Counted from the stretch's first letter, positions 9,313 to 19,098 are shown. The stretch is DNA of 64,000 nucleotides from Haliea sp. (GCA_016704305.1 JADJAL010000013.1:1-64000); one strand, 5' to 3'. Program-made: numbers and translations. Notes: a model not told the origin generated them from the sequence alone.

Positions 9313-9977
9313 GCGCGCCGGAGCAACCCCGCCTGGCCGTATTGATCTCCGGGCGCGGCTCCAATCTGCAGGCGTTTATCGCCGCCTGCGACCGGGGTGA
9401 ACTGGCGGCACAGATCAGCCTGGTGATCAGCAACAACCCTGCCGCTGCCGGCTTGCAGCACGCCACCGCGGCCGGCCTGGCGACGCGCTGCATCAATCAC
9501 CGCGACTACTTAAGCCGCGAGGCATTCGACCACGCGCTGGTGGATGAACTGCGCGCCAGTGCAATCGATCTGGTGATACTGGCGGGTTTCATGCGCATCC
9601 TGACGCCGGTGTTGATCGAACCGTATCGCGGGCGCCTGCTGAATATCCATCCCTCGCTGCTGCCGAAATACCCGGGGCTGGACACGCACCAGCGCGCGCT
9701 GGATGCCGGCGATGCCGAAGCCGGTGCCACGGTGCACTTCGTCACACAGGAATTGGACGGCGGCCCCCCCGTGCTGCAGGCCCGCGTGCCGATCCTGCAG
9801 GGCGATACCGCCGACAGCTTGGCTGCGCGCGTAGCGGGGGAGGAACACATCATCTTTCCGCTCGCGGCGCGTTGGCTGGCGCAGGGACGATTGGCGCTGA
9901 CGGAGTCGGGTGCGACACTGGATGGCAAGCCGCTGCCGGCGACAGGTGTCCAGTACAGCAGCGGGATGCTTGTCTAG
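9309..9977 (+). CDS. purN: Phosphoribosylglycinamide formyltransferase
   Basis: The 222-residue PurN transfers the formyl group of 10-formyl-THF to GAR. Visible motifs are [13 protein letters not shown] at the start, [14 protein letters not shown], and the catalytic region [14 protein letters not shown] (Asn, His) with Asp in [13 protein letters not shown]. It starts with GTG inside the end of purM. It converges with dcd; the space between holds REP-like palindromes instead of a classic T-tract terminator. Confidence 0.95.
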   Translation: MSAPEQPRLAVLISGRGSNLQAFIAACDRGELAAQISLVISNNPAAAGLQHATAAGLATRCINHRDYLSREAFDHALVDELRASAIDLVILAGFMRILTPVLIEPYRGRLLNIHPSLLPKYPGLDTHQRALDAGDAEAGATVHFVTQELDGGPPVLQARVPILQGDTADSLAARVAGEEHIIFPLAARWLAQGRLALTESGATLDGKPLPATGVQYSSGMLV

Positions 9978-10095
9978 CGGCAGGTAGTCGTCAGCGAGAA
10001 ACGATTACCAACCTGATGCGAAGCGCAACGCGCATCAGGCCTTGGCTATCAAGCGGAACGCCGCGCTGGCAAATCCAGCGCATCAGGCCTTGGCG
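9978..10095. repeat. REP-like palindromes and 17-bp direct repeat between purN and dcd
   Basis: A perfect 9-bp inverted repeat CCTGATGCG / CGCATCAGG (10012-10020 and 10031-10039, 10-nt loop) resembles the core of enterobacterial REP elements. A 17-bp direct repeat GCGCATCAGGCCTTGGC occurs at 10030-10046 and 10078-10094, exactly 48 bp apart. A second small hairpin, GCGCTGG-CAAAT-CCAGCGC, lies at 10063-10081. The rightmost copy covers the apparent stop of dcd. The hairpins may protect or end the convergent transcripts; there is no long T-run. Confidence 0.6.
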
Positions 10096-10635
10096 GGGCC
10101 GGGGGCCGGTGCCGCCGCGATCCTTGTAGCTGACCTCGCAGACCTCGTCGGATTCAAAGAACAGCATCTGGGCGACGCCTTCGTTGGCGTAGATTTTTGC
10201 CGGCAGCGTCGTGGTGTTGGAGAACTCCAGCGTGACGTGGCCCTCCCACTCCGGCTCCAGCGGCGTGACGTTCACGATGATGCCGCAGCGGGCGTAGGTG
10301 GACTTGCCGAGGCAAATGGTCAACACGTTGCGCGGGATACGGAAATATTCCACGGTGCTGGCGAGCGCGAACGAGTTTGGCGGAATGACGCAGACATCGC
10401 CCACCACGTCCACGAAACTTCCCTCGTCGAAGTTCTTGGGATCGACCGTGGCGGAATTGATGTTAGTGAATACCTTGAACTCGCGGGCACAGCGCACGTC
10501 GTAGCCATAGCTGGACGTGCCGTAGGAAATGAGGCGCTCGCCGCCATTGGAGCGCACCTGTCCCGGCTCAAACGGCTCGATCATGCCGTGTTCGGTCGCC
10601 ATTTTTCGAATCCATCGGTCTGCCTTGATACTCAC
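10083..10635 (-). CDS. dcd: dCTP deaminase, altered C-terminus
   Basis: This is the Pseudomonas/Xanthomonas-type Dcd, which makes dUTP from dCTP. It starts [13 protein letters not shown] and has [11 protein letters not shown], the strongly conserved [20 protein letters not shown] with catalytic Glu, and [18 protein letters not shown]. Family members usually end about 18 residues after YKDRGG with GQRGVTLPKA. Here the frame after YKDRGG reads through to 9991 into low-similarity sequence. Removing one C from a C-run near 10097 gives a short end, GTGPRPAKA, with a TGA inside the repeat. The end coordinate follows that reading; the uncorrected frame would end at 9991. Confidence 0.85.
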
Positions 10636-10680
10636 GCGTCGCTCGCCTTTAGCTCAGTTCAAGTTCGGATTTAGTTCGGT

Positions 10681-11496
10681 TCAGTCGTCGGAAATTTTTA
10701 TTTCGGGAAATTGCCGGACCACGCTATCGCCCTGCCCGGCCAGCGCCTGGCGCACGGCAGTCGCAGCCTTGAGATAGCATTTGGTCACGTCGGAATCCGG
10801 CTCGGCGACCACTGCGGGGCGACCGGCATCGCTCTGCACCCGTATCGACAACTGCAGCGGCAGGCTGGCCAGCAGCGGCACGCCGTAATCGCTGGCAATG
10901 CGATCGCCGCCGTGTTCACCAAAAATGTGTTCATGGTGCCCGCACTGGCTGCACACATGCACCGCCATGTTCTCGATAATCCCCAACACCGGCACATCGA
11001 CCTTGCGGAACATCTCGATCCCTTTGCGCGCGTCCAGCAACGCGATGTCCTGTGGCGTGGTGACAATCACCGCACCGGACACCTTGGCCTTCTGCGTCAG
11101 CGTCAGCTGGATATCACCGGTTCCCGGCGGCATATCGATGATCAGGTAGTCCAACTCGCCCCACAAGGTTTGCTCCAGCATCTGCGCGAGCGCGCCGCCG
11201 GCCATCGGGCCGCGCCAGACCATCGGCGTGCGATCGTTGACCAGATATCCCATGGACATGGTTTTCAGGCCATATGCGGCAACGGGCAACAGATACTGCC
11301 CGCCCTGTTGTTCCGGGCGCGTATCGGCCGGGATGCCCAGCAGCAACTGCTGGCTCGGCCCGTAAATATCCGCATCCAGCAAACCGACGCGTGCGCCCTG
11401 CGCCTTAAGGGCCAGCGCGAGATTCACCGCGGTGGTGGACTTGCCTACACCGCCCTTGCCGGAAGCGACTGCGATAATGTGTTTAATCTGGTTCAT
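10681..11496 (-). CDS. apbC: Mrp/ApbC-type Fe-S cluster carrier ATPase
   Basis: The 271-residue P-loop ATPase has the deviant Walker A GKGGVGKST (residues 13-21), switch I (DADIYGPSQ), the Mrp signature around IIDMPPGTGD, and the CSQC pair that bridges a [4Fe-4S] cluster between two subunits. The N-terminal DUF59/MIP18 domain of long Mrp proteins is absent, so this is the short form. It lies upstream of dcd on the same strand, as in Pseudomonas. The metG gene that is often divergent from it is not present; ispB is in that place. Confidence 0.92.
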   Translation of the reverse strand: MNQIKHIIAVASGKGGVGKSTTAVNLALALKAQGARVGLLDADIYGPSQQLLLGIPADTRPEQQGGQYLLPVAAYGLKTMSMGYLVNDRTPMVWRGPMAGGALAQMLEQTLWGELDYLIIDMPPGTGDIQLTLTQKAKVSGAVIVTTPQDIALLDARKGIEMFRKVDVPVLGIIENMAVHVCSQCGHHEHIFGEHGGDRIASDYGVPLLASLPLQLSIRVQSDAGRPAVVAEPDSDVTKCYLKAATAVRQALAGQGDSVVRQFPEIKISDD

Positions 11497-11609
11497 GGGT
11501 ACCTGTTCACTGCGTGGGGTCTGAACCGATCTGCTGGATCAGCATTTTACCGGCCCGCCAGTATAGGGGCATGCCACACGTACAACAATGCGAGGCAACA
11601 ATGTGCGGC

Positions 11610-11638
11610 TTGACACGCAAGGGGTCGCATCCTAGCAT
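11610..11638 (+). promoter_or_regulatory. Sigma-70 promoter for ispB
   Basis: A perfect -35 TTGACA and a -10 TAGCAT are separated by 17 bp and sit about 30 bp upstream of the ispB start. Nothing else in the gap between apbC and ispB fits as well. Confidence 0.7.
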
Positions 11639-11667
11639 GCGCGGGCACTTTTGAATCCTCCTTCCCT

Positions 11668-12630
11668 ATGCACCAGATACGCGCCACAGTCGCTCCGGAA
11701 CTTGAGCGAGTCAATCAGCTGATCATCGAACAGCTCCACTCGAACGTTGAGATGGTGGAGAACGTCGGTCACTACATCGTCGACGCCGGAGGCAAGCGCT
11801 TGCGTCCGATGCTGGTGCTGCTGAGCGCCGCCGCACTGGGCCGCTGCAGTGACGCCCATATCACGTTCGCCGCGATTATTGAGTTTATCCACACGGCCAC
11901 CTTGCTGCACGATGACGTGGTGGATATTTCGACGCTGCGCCGAGGACGTCCCACCGCCAATGCAGAATTCGGCAATGCTCCCTCTGTTCTGGTGGGCGAT
12001 TTCCTCTACACCCGCGCATTCCAATTGATGGTGCGGCTGGGTGACATGGATATCCTCAACCATATGGCCGAAACCACCAACACCATCGCCGAGGGCGAGG
12101 TGCTGCAACTGACACGCGCCGGCGATCCTGCTACCAGCGAAGCACAGTATCTGGACGTGATCACACGCAAGACCGCGATTCTATTTGCAGCGGCCTGCTA
12201 CGGTGCCGCGACACTGTCGAGCCAGGACGAGCAGACCCGCAACACCCTGCGCGAATTTGGCCTTAACCTGGGCATCGCGTTCCAGATGATCGACGACGCG
12301 CTGGATTACGATGGCGATGCGGCGAAGATGGGCAAAAACGTCGGCGACGACCTGATGGAAGGCAAAGTCACCCTGCCGCTCATACATACGCTGCGTGCGG
12401 GCGATGCAGCCGACCAGGCACTGGTACGAGAGGCGATCACATCCAGAAACGCTGCCCGGATCGAGCAAATCACCGCCGCGATAAAGCGCTGTGGCGCGCT
12501 CGACTACACGCGCACGCGCGCACGACACCACCATGACCTGGCGCTAGCACTATTGGCACAACTGCCCGCCGGTGATTCTCGCGAGGCACTGGCCCGCGTG
12601 ACCGCGCTGGCGATCAATCGCGAACATTGA
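11668..12630 (+). CDS. ispB: Polyprenyl (octaprenyl/nonaprenyl) diphosphate synthase
   Basis: This is a 320-residue trans-prenyltransferase that builds the ubiquinone side chain. It has GGKRLRP (residues 31-37), the first Asp-rich motif LLHDDVVD, the second MIDDALDYDGD, and RGRPTAN. The N-terminus lines up with E. coli IspB. Chain length cannot be told from sequence here. It is usually divergent from rplU-rpmA, but those genes are not beside it in this window. The start has no clear Shine-Dalgarno. Confidence 0.93.
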   Translation: MHQIRATVAPELERVNQLIIEQLHSNVEMVENVGHYIVDAGGKRLRPMLVLLSAAALGRCSDAHITFAAIIEFIHTATLLHDDVVDISTLRRGRPTANAEFGNAPSVLVGDFLYTRAFQLMVRLGDMDILNHMAETTNTIAEGEVLQLTRAGDPATSEAQYLDVITRKTAILFAAACYGAATLSSQDEQTRNTLREFGLNLGIAFQMIDDALDYDGDAAKMGKNVGDDLMEGKVTLPLIHTLRAGDAADQALVREAITSRNAARIEQITAAIKRCGALDYTRTRARHHHDLALALLAQLPAGDSREALARVTALAINREH

Positions 12631-12734
12631 TTGAACGCCAGCGGGTTTGCCATGCCGCGCGGTGCCTTTCGATTGCGTCACTTGATAGCTGTTTCTATAC
12701 TCGACTCTCGGAATCCACCCAGCGGAATTCAACA

Positions 12735-14372
12735 ATGACTGCACGCACACTCCTGCCCGAGCTGCCCGCCTATGCCGCGCTGGCAGAGCATGCCAAAACG
12801 CTTGCATCTGCGTCACTGGAAGGTCTTTTCGCCGCGGATAACACGCGTGCTCGCGCGTTCACGGTGTCGGCTGCGGGACTGCATCTGGATTACTCGAAGC
12901 ACAGGGTGAATGCGCAGGCGTTATCGTCGCTGCTGCAACTGGCGGAGCAGGCCGGACTGGGGCAGCGCATCGAGGATCTTTTCAATGGCGCGCATGTAAA
13001 CAACACCGAGGACCGCCCCGCGCTGCACACATTGCTGCGGGCGTCCGACGGCGGTGCCCAACAGCTGCGATTCCAGGAAGTAGTGGCAGCGAAGGCGCGC
13101 ATGCGGGAGATCGCCGAGCGCCTGCACTGCGGCGGGCACACGGGTTACTCCGGCTCGACCATAACGGACGTTGTGAACATCGGCATCGGCGGCTCTGATC
13201 TCGGTCCGCGACTGGTGACACAGGCGTTAAAGCCCTTTCACGGCCAGGTGCAATGTCACTACGTCTCCAATGTGGATCCGGCGGATCTGCTGGACACACT
13301 GGCACAGCTCAACCCTGCCTCGACGGCATTCATCATTTGCTCCAAGTCATTTCGCACGGAAGAGACGCTGGCCAATGGCCTGGCGGCGCGCGCATGGATG
13401 CTGGCCGCTGGCGCGAGCACAGCGGATCTGGATAAGCATTTCCTGGCAGTCACCACGAATTTGCCGGCGGCGCGGGAGTTTGGCATACCGGCGGCGAACT
13501 GCCTGCCAATGTGGGACTGGGTGGGTGGGCGTTACTCGGTGTGGTCTGCCGTGGGACTGAGCTGCGCCATTGCGGTGGGCTGGGAGCGATTCGCACAGTT
13601 CCTCGCCGGCGCGGAGGCCATGGACCGGCATTTTCGCGGCAGTGAAGCACACACCAACATGCCGTTGCTGATGAGTCTGCTGGAGATCTGGTACTCCCTC
13701 TTCTTTCACGCCAGCAATCATGTCGTGTTGCCCTATGACCACAGTTTGCAGCGCTTCCCGGACTACCTGCAGCAACTGACAATGGAAAGCAATGGCAAGC
13801 GCGTCAGTAGCGACGGCCGGGAATTGCAGTACCAGACCGCGCCCGTACTGTGGGGATCAGCGGGCACGATGGGACAACACTCCTTTCACCAGCTGTTGCA
13901 CCAGGGAACGCGGCTATGCCCGGTGGATTTTATCCTGCCGTTGACCACGCACACCGGTGCGGTAGAGCAGCACCGTATGCTGGTCGCGAATTGCCTGGCG
14001 CAGAGCCGCACGCTGATGGTGGGGCGCTCACTGGAAAAGGCTCGCGCTGCCCTGCTGCAAAGGGGGTTTGACGATGATAATGCGGCCACGCTGGCACCGC
14101 ACCTGGTCATGCCGGGCAACCGCCCCAGCAGCATCATCACGATGGAATCGCTGAACCCCGGCACTCTGGGTGCACTGCTGGCATTGTACGAGCACCGCAC
14201 CTACTGCAGCGGCCAACTCTGGCGCATCAACTCTTTCGATCAATGGGGCGTGGAACTGGGCAAGGAAATCAGCACGGACATTCTGGCGCGACTGGCAGGC
14301 GCAAGCGATGGCAGCACGATGGATGCTTCCACCGAGGGACTGATAAGTGCCTTCAGGGACGCGCAGCGCTGA
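12735..14372 (+). CDS. pgi: Glucose-6-phosphate isomerase
   Basis: The 545-residue enzyme interconverts glucose-6-P and fructose-6-P. Family motifs are NIGIGGSDLGPRL, ICSKSFRTEET (PGI signature region), GGRYSVWSAVG and the C-terminal HRTYCSGQLWRINSFDQWG with catalytic residues. The ATG chosen gives the normal length; an upstream in-frame extension overlaps ispB and is not conserved. It supplies hexose phosphates to the PMM, GalU and ManC genes that follow on the other strand. Confidence 0.95.
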   Translation: MTARTLLPELPAYAALAEHAKTLASASLEGLFAADNTRARAFTVSAAGLHLDYSKHRVNAQALSSLLQLAEQAGLGQRIEDLFNGAHVNNTEDRPALHTLLRASDGGAQQLRFQEVVAAKARMREIAERLHCGGHTGYSGSTITDVVNIGIGGSDLGPRLVTQALKPFHGQVQCHYVSNVDPADLLDTLAQLNPASTAFIICSKSFRTEETLANGLAARAWMLAAGASTADLDKHFLAVTTNLPAAREFGIPAANCLPMWDWVGGRYSVWSAVGLSCAIAVGWERFAQFLAGAEAMDRHFRGSEAHTNMPLLMSLLEIWYSLFFHASNHVVLPYDHSLQRFPDYLQQLTMESNGKRVSSDGRELQYQTAPVLWGSAGTMGQHSFHQLLHQGTRLCPVDFILPLTTHTGAVEQHRMLVANCLAQSRTLMVGRSLEKARAALLQRGFDDDNAATLAPHLVMPGNRPSSIITMESLNPGTLGALLALYEHRTYCSGQLWRINSFDQWGVELGKEISTDILARLAGASDGSTMDASTEGLISAFRDAQR

Positions 14373-14415
14373 ATGGCAAAGTATCGCGCTGCTTGTTAAT
14401 GCTGCTACTACAACG

Positions 14416-15765
14416 TCACGCGTCGATCAACGCCAGCAACTCGGCTGTCTTGCTTGCCATCAGGGCCTGGTCACCACGGCTTTCGACATTCAAGCGTACT
14501 ACCGGCTCGGTGTTGGACATGCGCAAATTGAAGCGCCAGTCGCCCATCGACATGCTGAGGCCATCGACACGCTCTATCGACTGTGCCTGTGGGGCATAGT
14601 TTGCTTCTATCTTCGCCAAAACGTCGGCCGGACGCTCTATCGTGCGATTGATCTCGCCGCTGCAGGGAAAGGCCGCCATCCGCGCTGCCACCAGTTGCGA
14701 CAATGGCTGCCCGCTGCGACTGATCAAACGTGTTACCAACAGCCAGGGGATCATGCCGCTGTCGCAATAGGCGAAGTCGCGAAAATAATGGTGTGCGCTC
14801 ATCTCACCGCCGTACACCGCATTTTCGAGGCGCATGCGCTCCTTGATGAAAGCATGTCCGGTTTTGCTCTGTACGGCCTCACCGCCGAGAGCCGTCACGA
14901 TATCAATCGTGTTCCAGGTCAGGCGCGGGTCGTGCACGATGCGGGCGGGTCCCTGCTGTTTCAGGAAGGCTTCCGCCAGCAGTCCCACGAGGTAGTAACC
15001 CTCGATAAATTCACCCTGCTCGTCGTAGAAAAAGCAGCGGTCGAAATCCCCGTCCCAGCCTAGTCCCAGGTCGGCGCCATGCTCTCGCACGGCCGCTATT
15101 GCCGCGACGCGATTTTCCGGCAGCAGCGGATTGGGCACGCCATTGGGAAAATGCCCATCGGCCTCATGATGGATTTTTATAAACTCAAACGGCAGGTGTG
15201 GCTCGAGCAAATCCACCACACGACCAGCGCCGCCGTTGCCTGCATCCACCACAATTTTAAGCGGCTTCAGGCTCGCGACATCGACATAGGACAGCAAATG
15301 CTGGACATACGCCTCCGAGGTGTCCAGCGGATACAATTTTCCCGGCTGCGCCGCTGGAGTAAATTCATCGCGCTCAGCCAGCGCCTTGATATCGAACAGG
15401 CCGGTATCCCCGGAGATCGGACGTGACTCCTCGCGCACGAATTTCATGCCGTTGTAATCCTTGGGGTTGTGGCTGGCAGTGATCGCAATACCGCCATCCA
15501 TGCCCGCATACGAGGTGGCAAAATAAATTTCTTCCGTGCCACACAGGCCGATGTCATAGACATCGACACCCTGCTCCAGCAGGCCCTGGGTCACCGCAGC
15601 CTTGATCGACTCGCTGCTCAGGCGGATATCGTGACCGACCACAACCTGCCGCGGCTTCACGACTTCGGCAAAGGCGCGTCCGATACGGAAAGCGATCTCT
15701 TCGTTAAGTTGATCGGGCACGCGCCCGCGCACATCGTAGGCCTTGAAACAGGTAATTTCTTGCAC
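14416..15765 (-). CDS. manB: Phosphomannomutase (ManB/CpsG-type alpha-D-phosphohexomutase)
   Basis: About 449 residues from a GTG start ([17 protein letters not shown]); the frame is open upstream but the family begins here. It has the phosphoserine loop [13 protein letters not shown], the Mg-binding DGDFDR, the sugar-binding [10 protein letters not shown] and the phosphate-binding [11 protein letters not shown]. It interconverts mannose-6-P and mannose-1-P, perhaps also the glucose forms. Together with galU and manC upstream on the same strand it forms a nucleotide-sugar supply group for polysaccharide synthesis. The symbol could equally be cpsG. Confidence 0.9.
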   Translation of the reverse strand: MQEITCFKAYDVRGRVPDQLNEEIAFRIGRAFAEVVKPRQVVVGHDIRLSSESIKAAVTQGLLEQGVDVYDIGLCGTEEIYFATSYAGMDGGIAITASHNPKDYNGMKFVREESRPISGDTGLFDIKALAERDEFTPAAQPGKLYPLDTSEAYVQHLLSYVDVASLKPLKIVVDAGNGGAGRVVDLLEPHLPFEFIKIHHEADGHFPNGVPNPLLPENRVAAIAAVREHGADLGLGWDGDFDRCFFYDEQGEFIEGYYLVGLLAEAFLKQQGPARIVHDPRLTWNTIDIVTALGGEAVQSKTGHAFIKERMRLENAVYGGEMSAHHYFRDFAYCDSGMIPWLLVTRLISRSGQPLSQLVAARMAAFPCSGEINRTIERPADVLAKIEANYAPQAQSIERVDGLSMSMGDWRFNLRMSNTEPVVRLNVESRGDQALMASKTAELLALIDA

Positions 15766-15776
15766 TTGGCTCTCGC

Positions 15777-16602
15777 TCAACTGTTTTGGTAATAGTTTTC
15801 GTAGACAAAGTTCGTCGCTTCTACAAATCCCGGCACACTGCCGCAATCAAAGCGCCGACCCTTGAACTTGTAGGCAATGACACAGCCGTTGCGGGCCTGG
15901 GTTTGCAGCGCATCGGTGATCTGGATTTCACCATTTGCGCCCGGCCCCGTATTGCGCAGGATATCGAAAATATCGGGGGTCAGGATGTAGCGACCGATGA
16001 TCGCGAGGTTTGAGGGTGCGTCCTGCGGCTGGGGCTTCTCCACCATTTCCTCAACGCTGTAAATGCCTTCCTTCAGGCTCTTGCCGCCGATAACGCCATA
16101 CTTGTGGGTTTCATCGGCGGGCACCTCCTGGATCGCCACGATGGAACAGCGAAACTGTTTGTACAACTCCGCCATCTGGGCCAGTACTCCGGGGCCCTCG
16201 TTCAAACACAAATCATCCGATAACAGCACGCCGAAGGGTTCATGCCCAATCAGTGCTTCACCGGTGAGGATTGCGTGGCCCAGGCCCTTCATTTCCCGCT
16301 GCCGCACCATCGTGAATATACCCTTGTCCAGCACGTTGCGAATACTGGCAAGTGCCGCTTCCTTACCGGTACCTGAAATCTGGTGCTCCAACTCATAGCT
16401 GATATCGAAGTGATCGGCAATCGCGCTTGCCGCGACCGGTGACCATCGCACAGGTTGTCATGCCGGCGGCGATGGCTTCCTCGACGCCGTACTGCACCAG
16501 CGGCTTGTTGACCACTGGCAACATTTCCTTCGGCATGCTTTTTGTGGCGGGAAGAAATCGGGTGCCGTAGCCGGCTACCGGAAACAGGCATTTTTTAATC
16601 AA
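15777..16602 (-). CDS. galU: UTP-glucose-1-phosphate uridylyltransferase, frame-disrupted
   Basis: The N-terminal part ([20 protein letters not shown], nucleotide-binding, with [14 protein letters not shown]) is in one frame. The rest (from SAIADHFD through [14 protein letters not shown] and GEIQITDAL to the end) is in another. The break near 16435 fits AAAA read as AA in the segment VTGRGK-S. Restoring two bases gives a normal 275-residue GalU, which makes UDP-glucose. The only good start is TTG preceded by GAGAG. Being between phosphomannomutase and manC fits exopolysaccharide or LPS precursor supply. Confidence 0.88.
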
Positions 16603-16654
16603 TCTATCACTCTCCGTGTTGGGTCCCGGTTCTGGTTCCCGGCTCTGGTTCCCG

Positions 16655-18064
16655 TTATTGGCTTCTGCCGTAAACGTCTTCGAAGCGCACAATGTCGTCC
16701 TCGCCCAGATAGGCCCCGGTCTGTACTTCTATAATTTCCAATGGAATATGACCCGGGTTAGCGAGCCGATGCTTGTGGCCTAGCGGAATGTACGTGGATT
16801 GATCCTCGGCCAGCATAAACACCTTGTCCTCACAGGTCACCTCGGCGGTGCCTTTGACGACTATCCAGTGTTCCGCGCGGTGGTGGTGCATCTGCAACGA
16901 TAGCCGCTGTCCCGGCGTGACGACGATACGTTTCACCTGAAAGCGTTCCGAGCTGACCAGTGATTCGTAGGAACCCCAGGGACGATAGACCCGCCGGTGC
17001 AGCGAGACTTCCGTGCGCTGCTGCTGCTTGAGCAGATTCACAATACGCTTCACATCCTGCACTTTTCCGCGATCGGCAACGAGTATCGCATCGGTGGTTT
17101 CCACCACCACGAGATTGTCTACGCCGGTTGCGGCGATCAAACGGGAGTCACTGCGGAAATAGCTGCCGCGACAGTTGTCTGCGATCACATCCCCGCGACA
17201 GACATTGCCTTCGGCATCGCGTTCCTCGACTTCCCACAACGCCGACCATGCACCGACGTCGCTCCAGCCACAATTCAGGGAAACCACAGCACCGACATTG
17301 GTCTTTTCCATTACCGCGTAGTCGATGCTGTCGCTCGGGCAGCGCGCAAATGCCTCGGCACCGGGGCGCACGAAATACGAGTCGACAGTGGCGTCGTGCA
17401 TCGCCTCCTTGCAAGAGGAGAGTATGCCGGGCGCCAATTCGCCCAACTCATCAAGGAAACTCTGCGCCCGCAGCAGGAACATACCGCTGTTCCAAAGGTA
17501 GCCGCCGCTGTCGAGATAGCTTTGTGCCGTAACGACGTCCGGCTTTTCAACGAAGCGTTCCAGATCGTACAGATCGTCGGCCAGCGCAGCACCGCACTTG
17601 ATGTAGCCGTAACCCGTCTCAGGCGCAGTCGGTACCACGCCAAATGTCATCAACCGCCCCTGACTGGCGAGCGGCAGTGCCCTGCCGACAGCTGCAACGA
17701 AGTCGTCGACATCCTTGATAATGTGATCTGCGGGCAATACCAACAAAATCGCTTCCGGGTCAGAGCGAACAGCGTGCAGCGCAGCCAGCGCGACTGCCGG
17801 TGCGGTATTGCGCCCTTGCGGTTCAAGGATGAGTCCACCCGCTTGCACATTCAATTGCCGCAACTGCTCCGCGACCATGAAGCGGTGCTCTTCATTGCAG
17901 ACCACCAACGGCGGGTTCGCCGCCAGACCGACGGTGCGCCGCAAGGTTTCCTGCAGCATGGTTATTTCGCCGACCAACGGCAAAAACTGTTTGGGATGAG
18001 CCTACCTGGAGACCGGCCATAGCCTGCTGCCGACGCCACCGGAAAGAAGTACGGGTGTTAACAT
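16655..18064 (-). CDS. manC: Mannose-1-phosphate guanylyltransferase / mannose-6-phosphate isomerase with an in-frame amber codon
   Basis: This is a bifunctional ManC/AlgA-type protein of 469 codons. The N-terminal half is the GDP-mannose pyrophosphorylase ([13 protein letters not shown], then [26 protein letters not shown]). The C-terminal cupin holds the isomerase ([18 protein letters not shown]). Codon 21 is TAG, at 18002-18004, between SR and AHPKQF, where the family has a charged residue (Lys or Glu). GAG or AAG to TAG is one substitution. Unlike other breaks in this window it is not an indel. Without read-through only a TTG start after it would be used, losing the nucleotide-binding motif. 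Confidence 0.85.
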
Positions 18065-18220
18065 TTTGATCCCCTGAAGCATGCCAAAATAATTTCTTTT
18101 GTTAGCGCGCTCCATTGCGCAAAAGTTAAGCAATACCGGGTTCGCATACTATCCGAAGGCAGTATTTTTGGCCAGTAAAAGCCTGTCACAAAAGGCACAA
18201 ACGTGAGGTGGCGCAAGGTT

Positions 18221-18235
18221 CGCACTGACAGTGCG
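18221..18235. promoter_or_regulatory. Candidate operator: 15-nt palindrome
   Basis: CGCACTG-A-CAGTGCG is perfectly symmetric about one base, the shape expected for a dimeric repressor site. It lies in the long region between manC and fabA, about 160 bp upstream of the fabA promoter candidate. The regulator is unknown; TetR-family fatty-acid regulators (FabR/DesT type) act on fabAB in relatives, but I cannot match this site to their known operators. Confidence 0.3.
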
Positions 18236-18394
18236 TATTAACAGACTGCTCTATGTACCTGCGCGGGATGACAGCATAATGACAATCATGATCAGCGCGA
18301 TGTGACGAGCCGTGACGAACGCTTGAATTTACGCGCATGAAACTCACCGAGGTCCGACAGCCACGCGCCTCTTTCGGAAAATATTTCAAAGCAC

Positions 18395-18422
18395 TGGACA
18401 TGTTTATCACAGCTATTAGAAT
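18395..18422 (+). promoter_or_regulatory. Likely promoter for fabA-fabB
   Basis: TGGACA and TAGAAT are separated by 16 bp. The -10 hexamer is close to consensus. It leaves a leader of about 150 nt containing the 14-bp tandem repeat. This also argues that the longer upstream extension of the fabA frame is not translated. Confidence 0.5.
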
Positions 18423-18470
18423 GGTTTCGCCTACCGTCTTCCAATACGCACGCTGGCACGACTTCATTTT

Positions 18471-18498
18471 TAGCTCGGGGCGCGTAGCTCGGGGCGCG
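18471..18498. repeat. Two tandem copies of a 14-bp GC-rich unit in the fabA leader
   Basis: The unit TAGCTCGGGGCGCG is repeated exactly twice without a spacer, downstream of the predicted fabA promoter. Its role, if any, is unknown; replication slippage is enough to explain it. Confidence 0.7.
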
Positions 18499-18582
18499 CA
18501 GTCTGGGGCACTTGGCCCTGGCGACGCACCCTTGGGCATGCGCCCCGGCGCGACACCCGAATCCCAGCCCACTGGAAACCCT

Positions 18583-19098
18583 ATGATCGGTAAAAGCACA
18601 TACTCAAAAGACGAACTGATCGCATGCGGCAAAGGCGAGCTGTTCGGCCCCGGCAATGCCCAACTTCCTACTGACGGTATGCTGATGATCGACCGGATCG
18701 CCCATATCAGCTCCGAGGGTGGCAGTTTCGGCAAGGGTGAAATCATTGCCGAACTCGATATCCATCCCGACCTGTGGTTCTTCAAATGCCATTTCGAAGG
18801 CGATCCGGTGATGCCCGGATGCCTGGGTCTGGACGCGCTGTGGCAGCTTGTTGGTTTTTTCCTTGGCTGGCGCGGCAATCCAGGACGCGGGCGCGCACTG
18901 GGCTGTGGCGATGTCAAATTCAGCGGCCAGATACTGCCCAGCGCAACACAAGTGGTCTATCGCATAAACGTCAAGCGCGTGATCGAACGCAAGCTGATCA
19001 TGGGAATTGCCGATGGCAGCCTCTCGGTCGACGGGACGGAAATCTATACCGCAAAGGATTTGAGAGTCGGCCTGTTCAAATCAACGGAGTCCTTCTAG
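18583..19098 (+). CDS. fabA: Bifunctional 3-hydroxydecanoyl-ACP dehydratase/isomerase
   Basis: 171 residues, the normal FabA length. It has the catalytic segment [20 protein letters not shown], with His and, 14 residues on, Asp. FabA dehydrates beta-hydroxydecanoyl-ACP and isomerises trans-2 to cis-3-decenoyl-ACP, the branch point for unsaturated fatty acids. fabB follows after four bases, so they form one operon. The ATG at [12 protein letters not shown] is chosen because the family starts here. Confidence 0.95.
   Translation: MIGKSTYSKDELIACGKGELFGPGNAQLPTDGMLMIDRIAHISSEGGSFGKGEIIAELDIHPDLWFFKCHFEGDPVMPGCLGLDALWQLVGFFLGWRGNPGRGRALGCGDVKFSGQILPSATQVVYRINVKRVIERKLIMGIADGSLSVDGTEIYTAKDLRVGLFKSTESF

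Larger units (their letters stand above)
18065..18582. other. 518-bp intergenic region upstream of fabA
   Basis: No gene is supported here. It contains a perfect 15-nt palindrome CGCACTGACAGTGCG (18221-18235), a likely promoter for fabA (18395-18422), and two tandem copies of a 14-bp unit TAGCTCGGGGCGCG (18471-18498). An in-frame extension of fabA reaches back to 18337 but is low-complexity near its end and unlike the family. Confidence 0.6.

Noticed and set aside
16997..18022. Open frame of 341 codons on the plus strand opposite manC
   Set aside because: It is the antisense of a well-conserved gene, has no family match or good ribosome binding site, and arises from codon bias on the other strand.
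18337..18582. 5' extension of the fabA frame by 82 codons
   Set aside because: FabA homologs begin at the later ATG, and a likely promoter and tandem repeat lie inside the extension.
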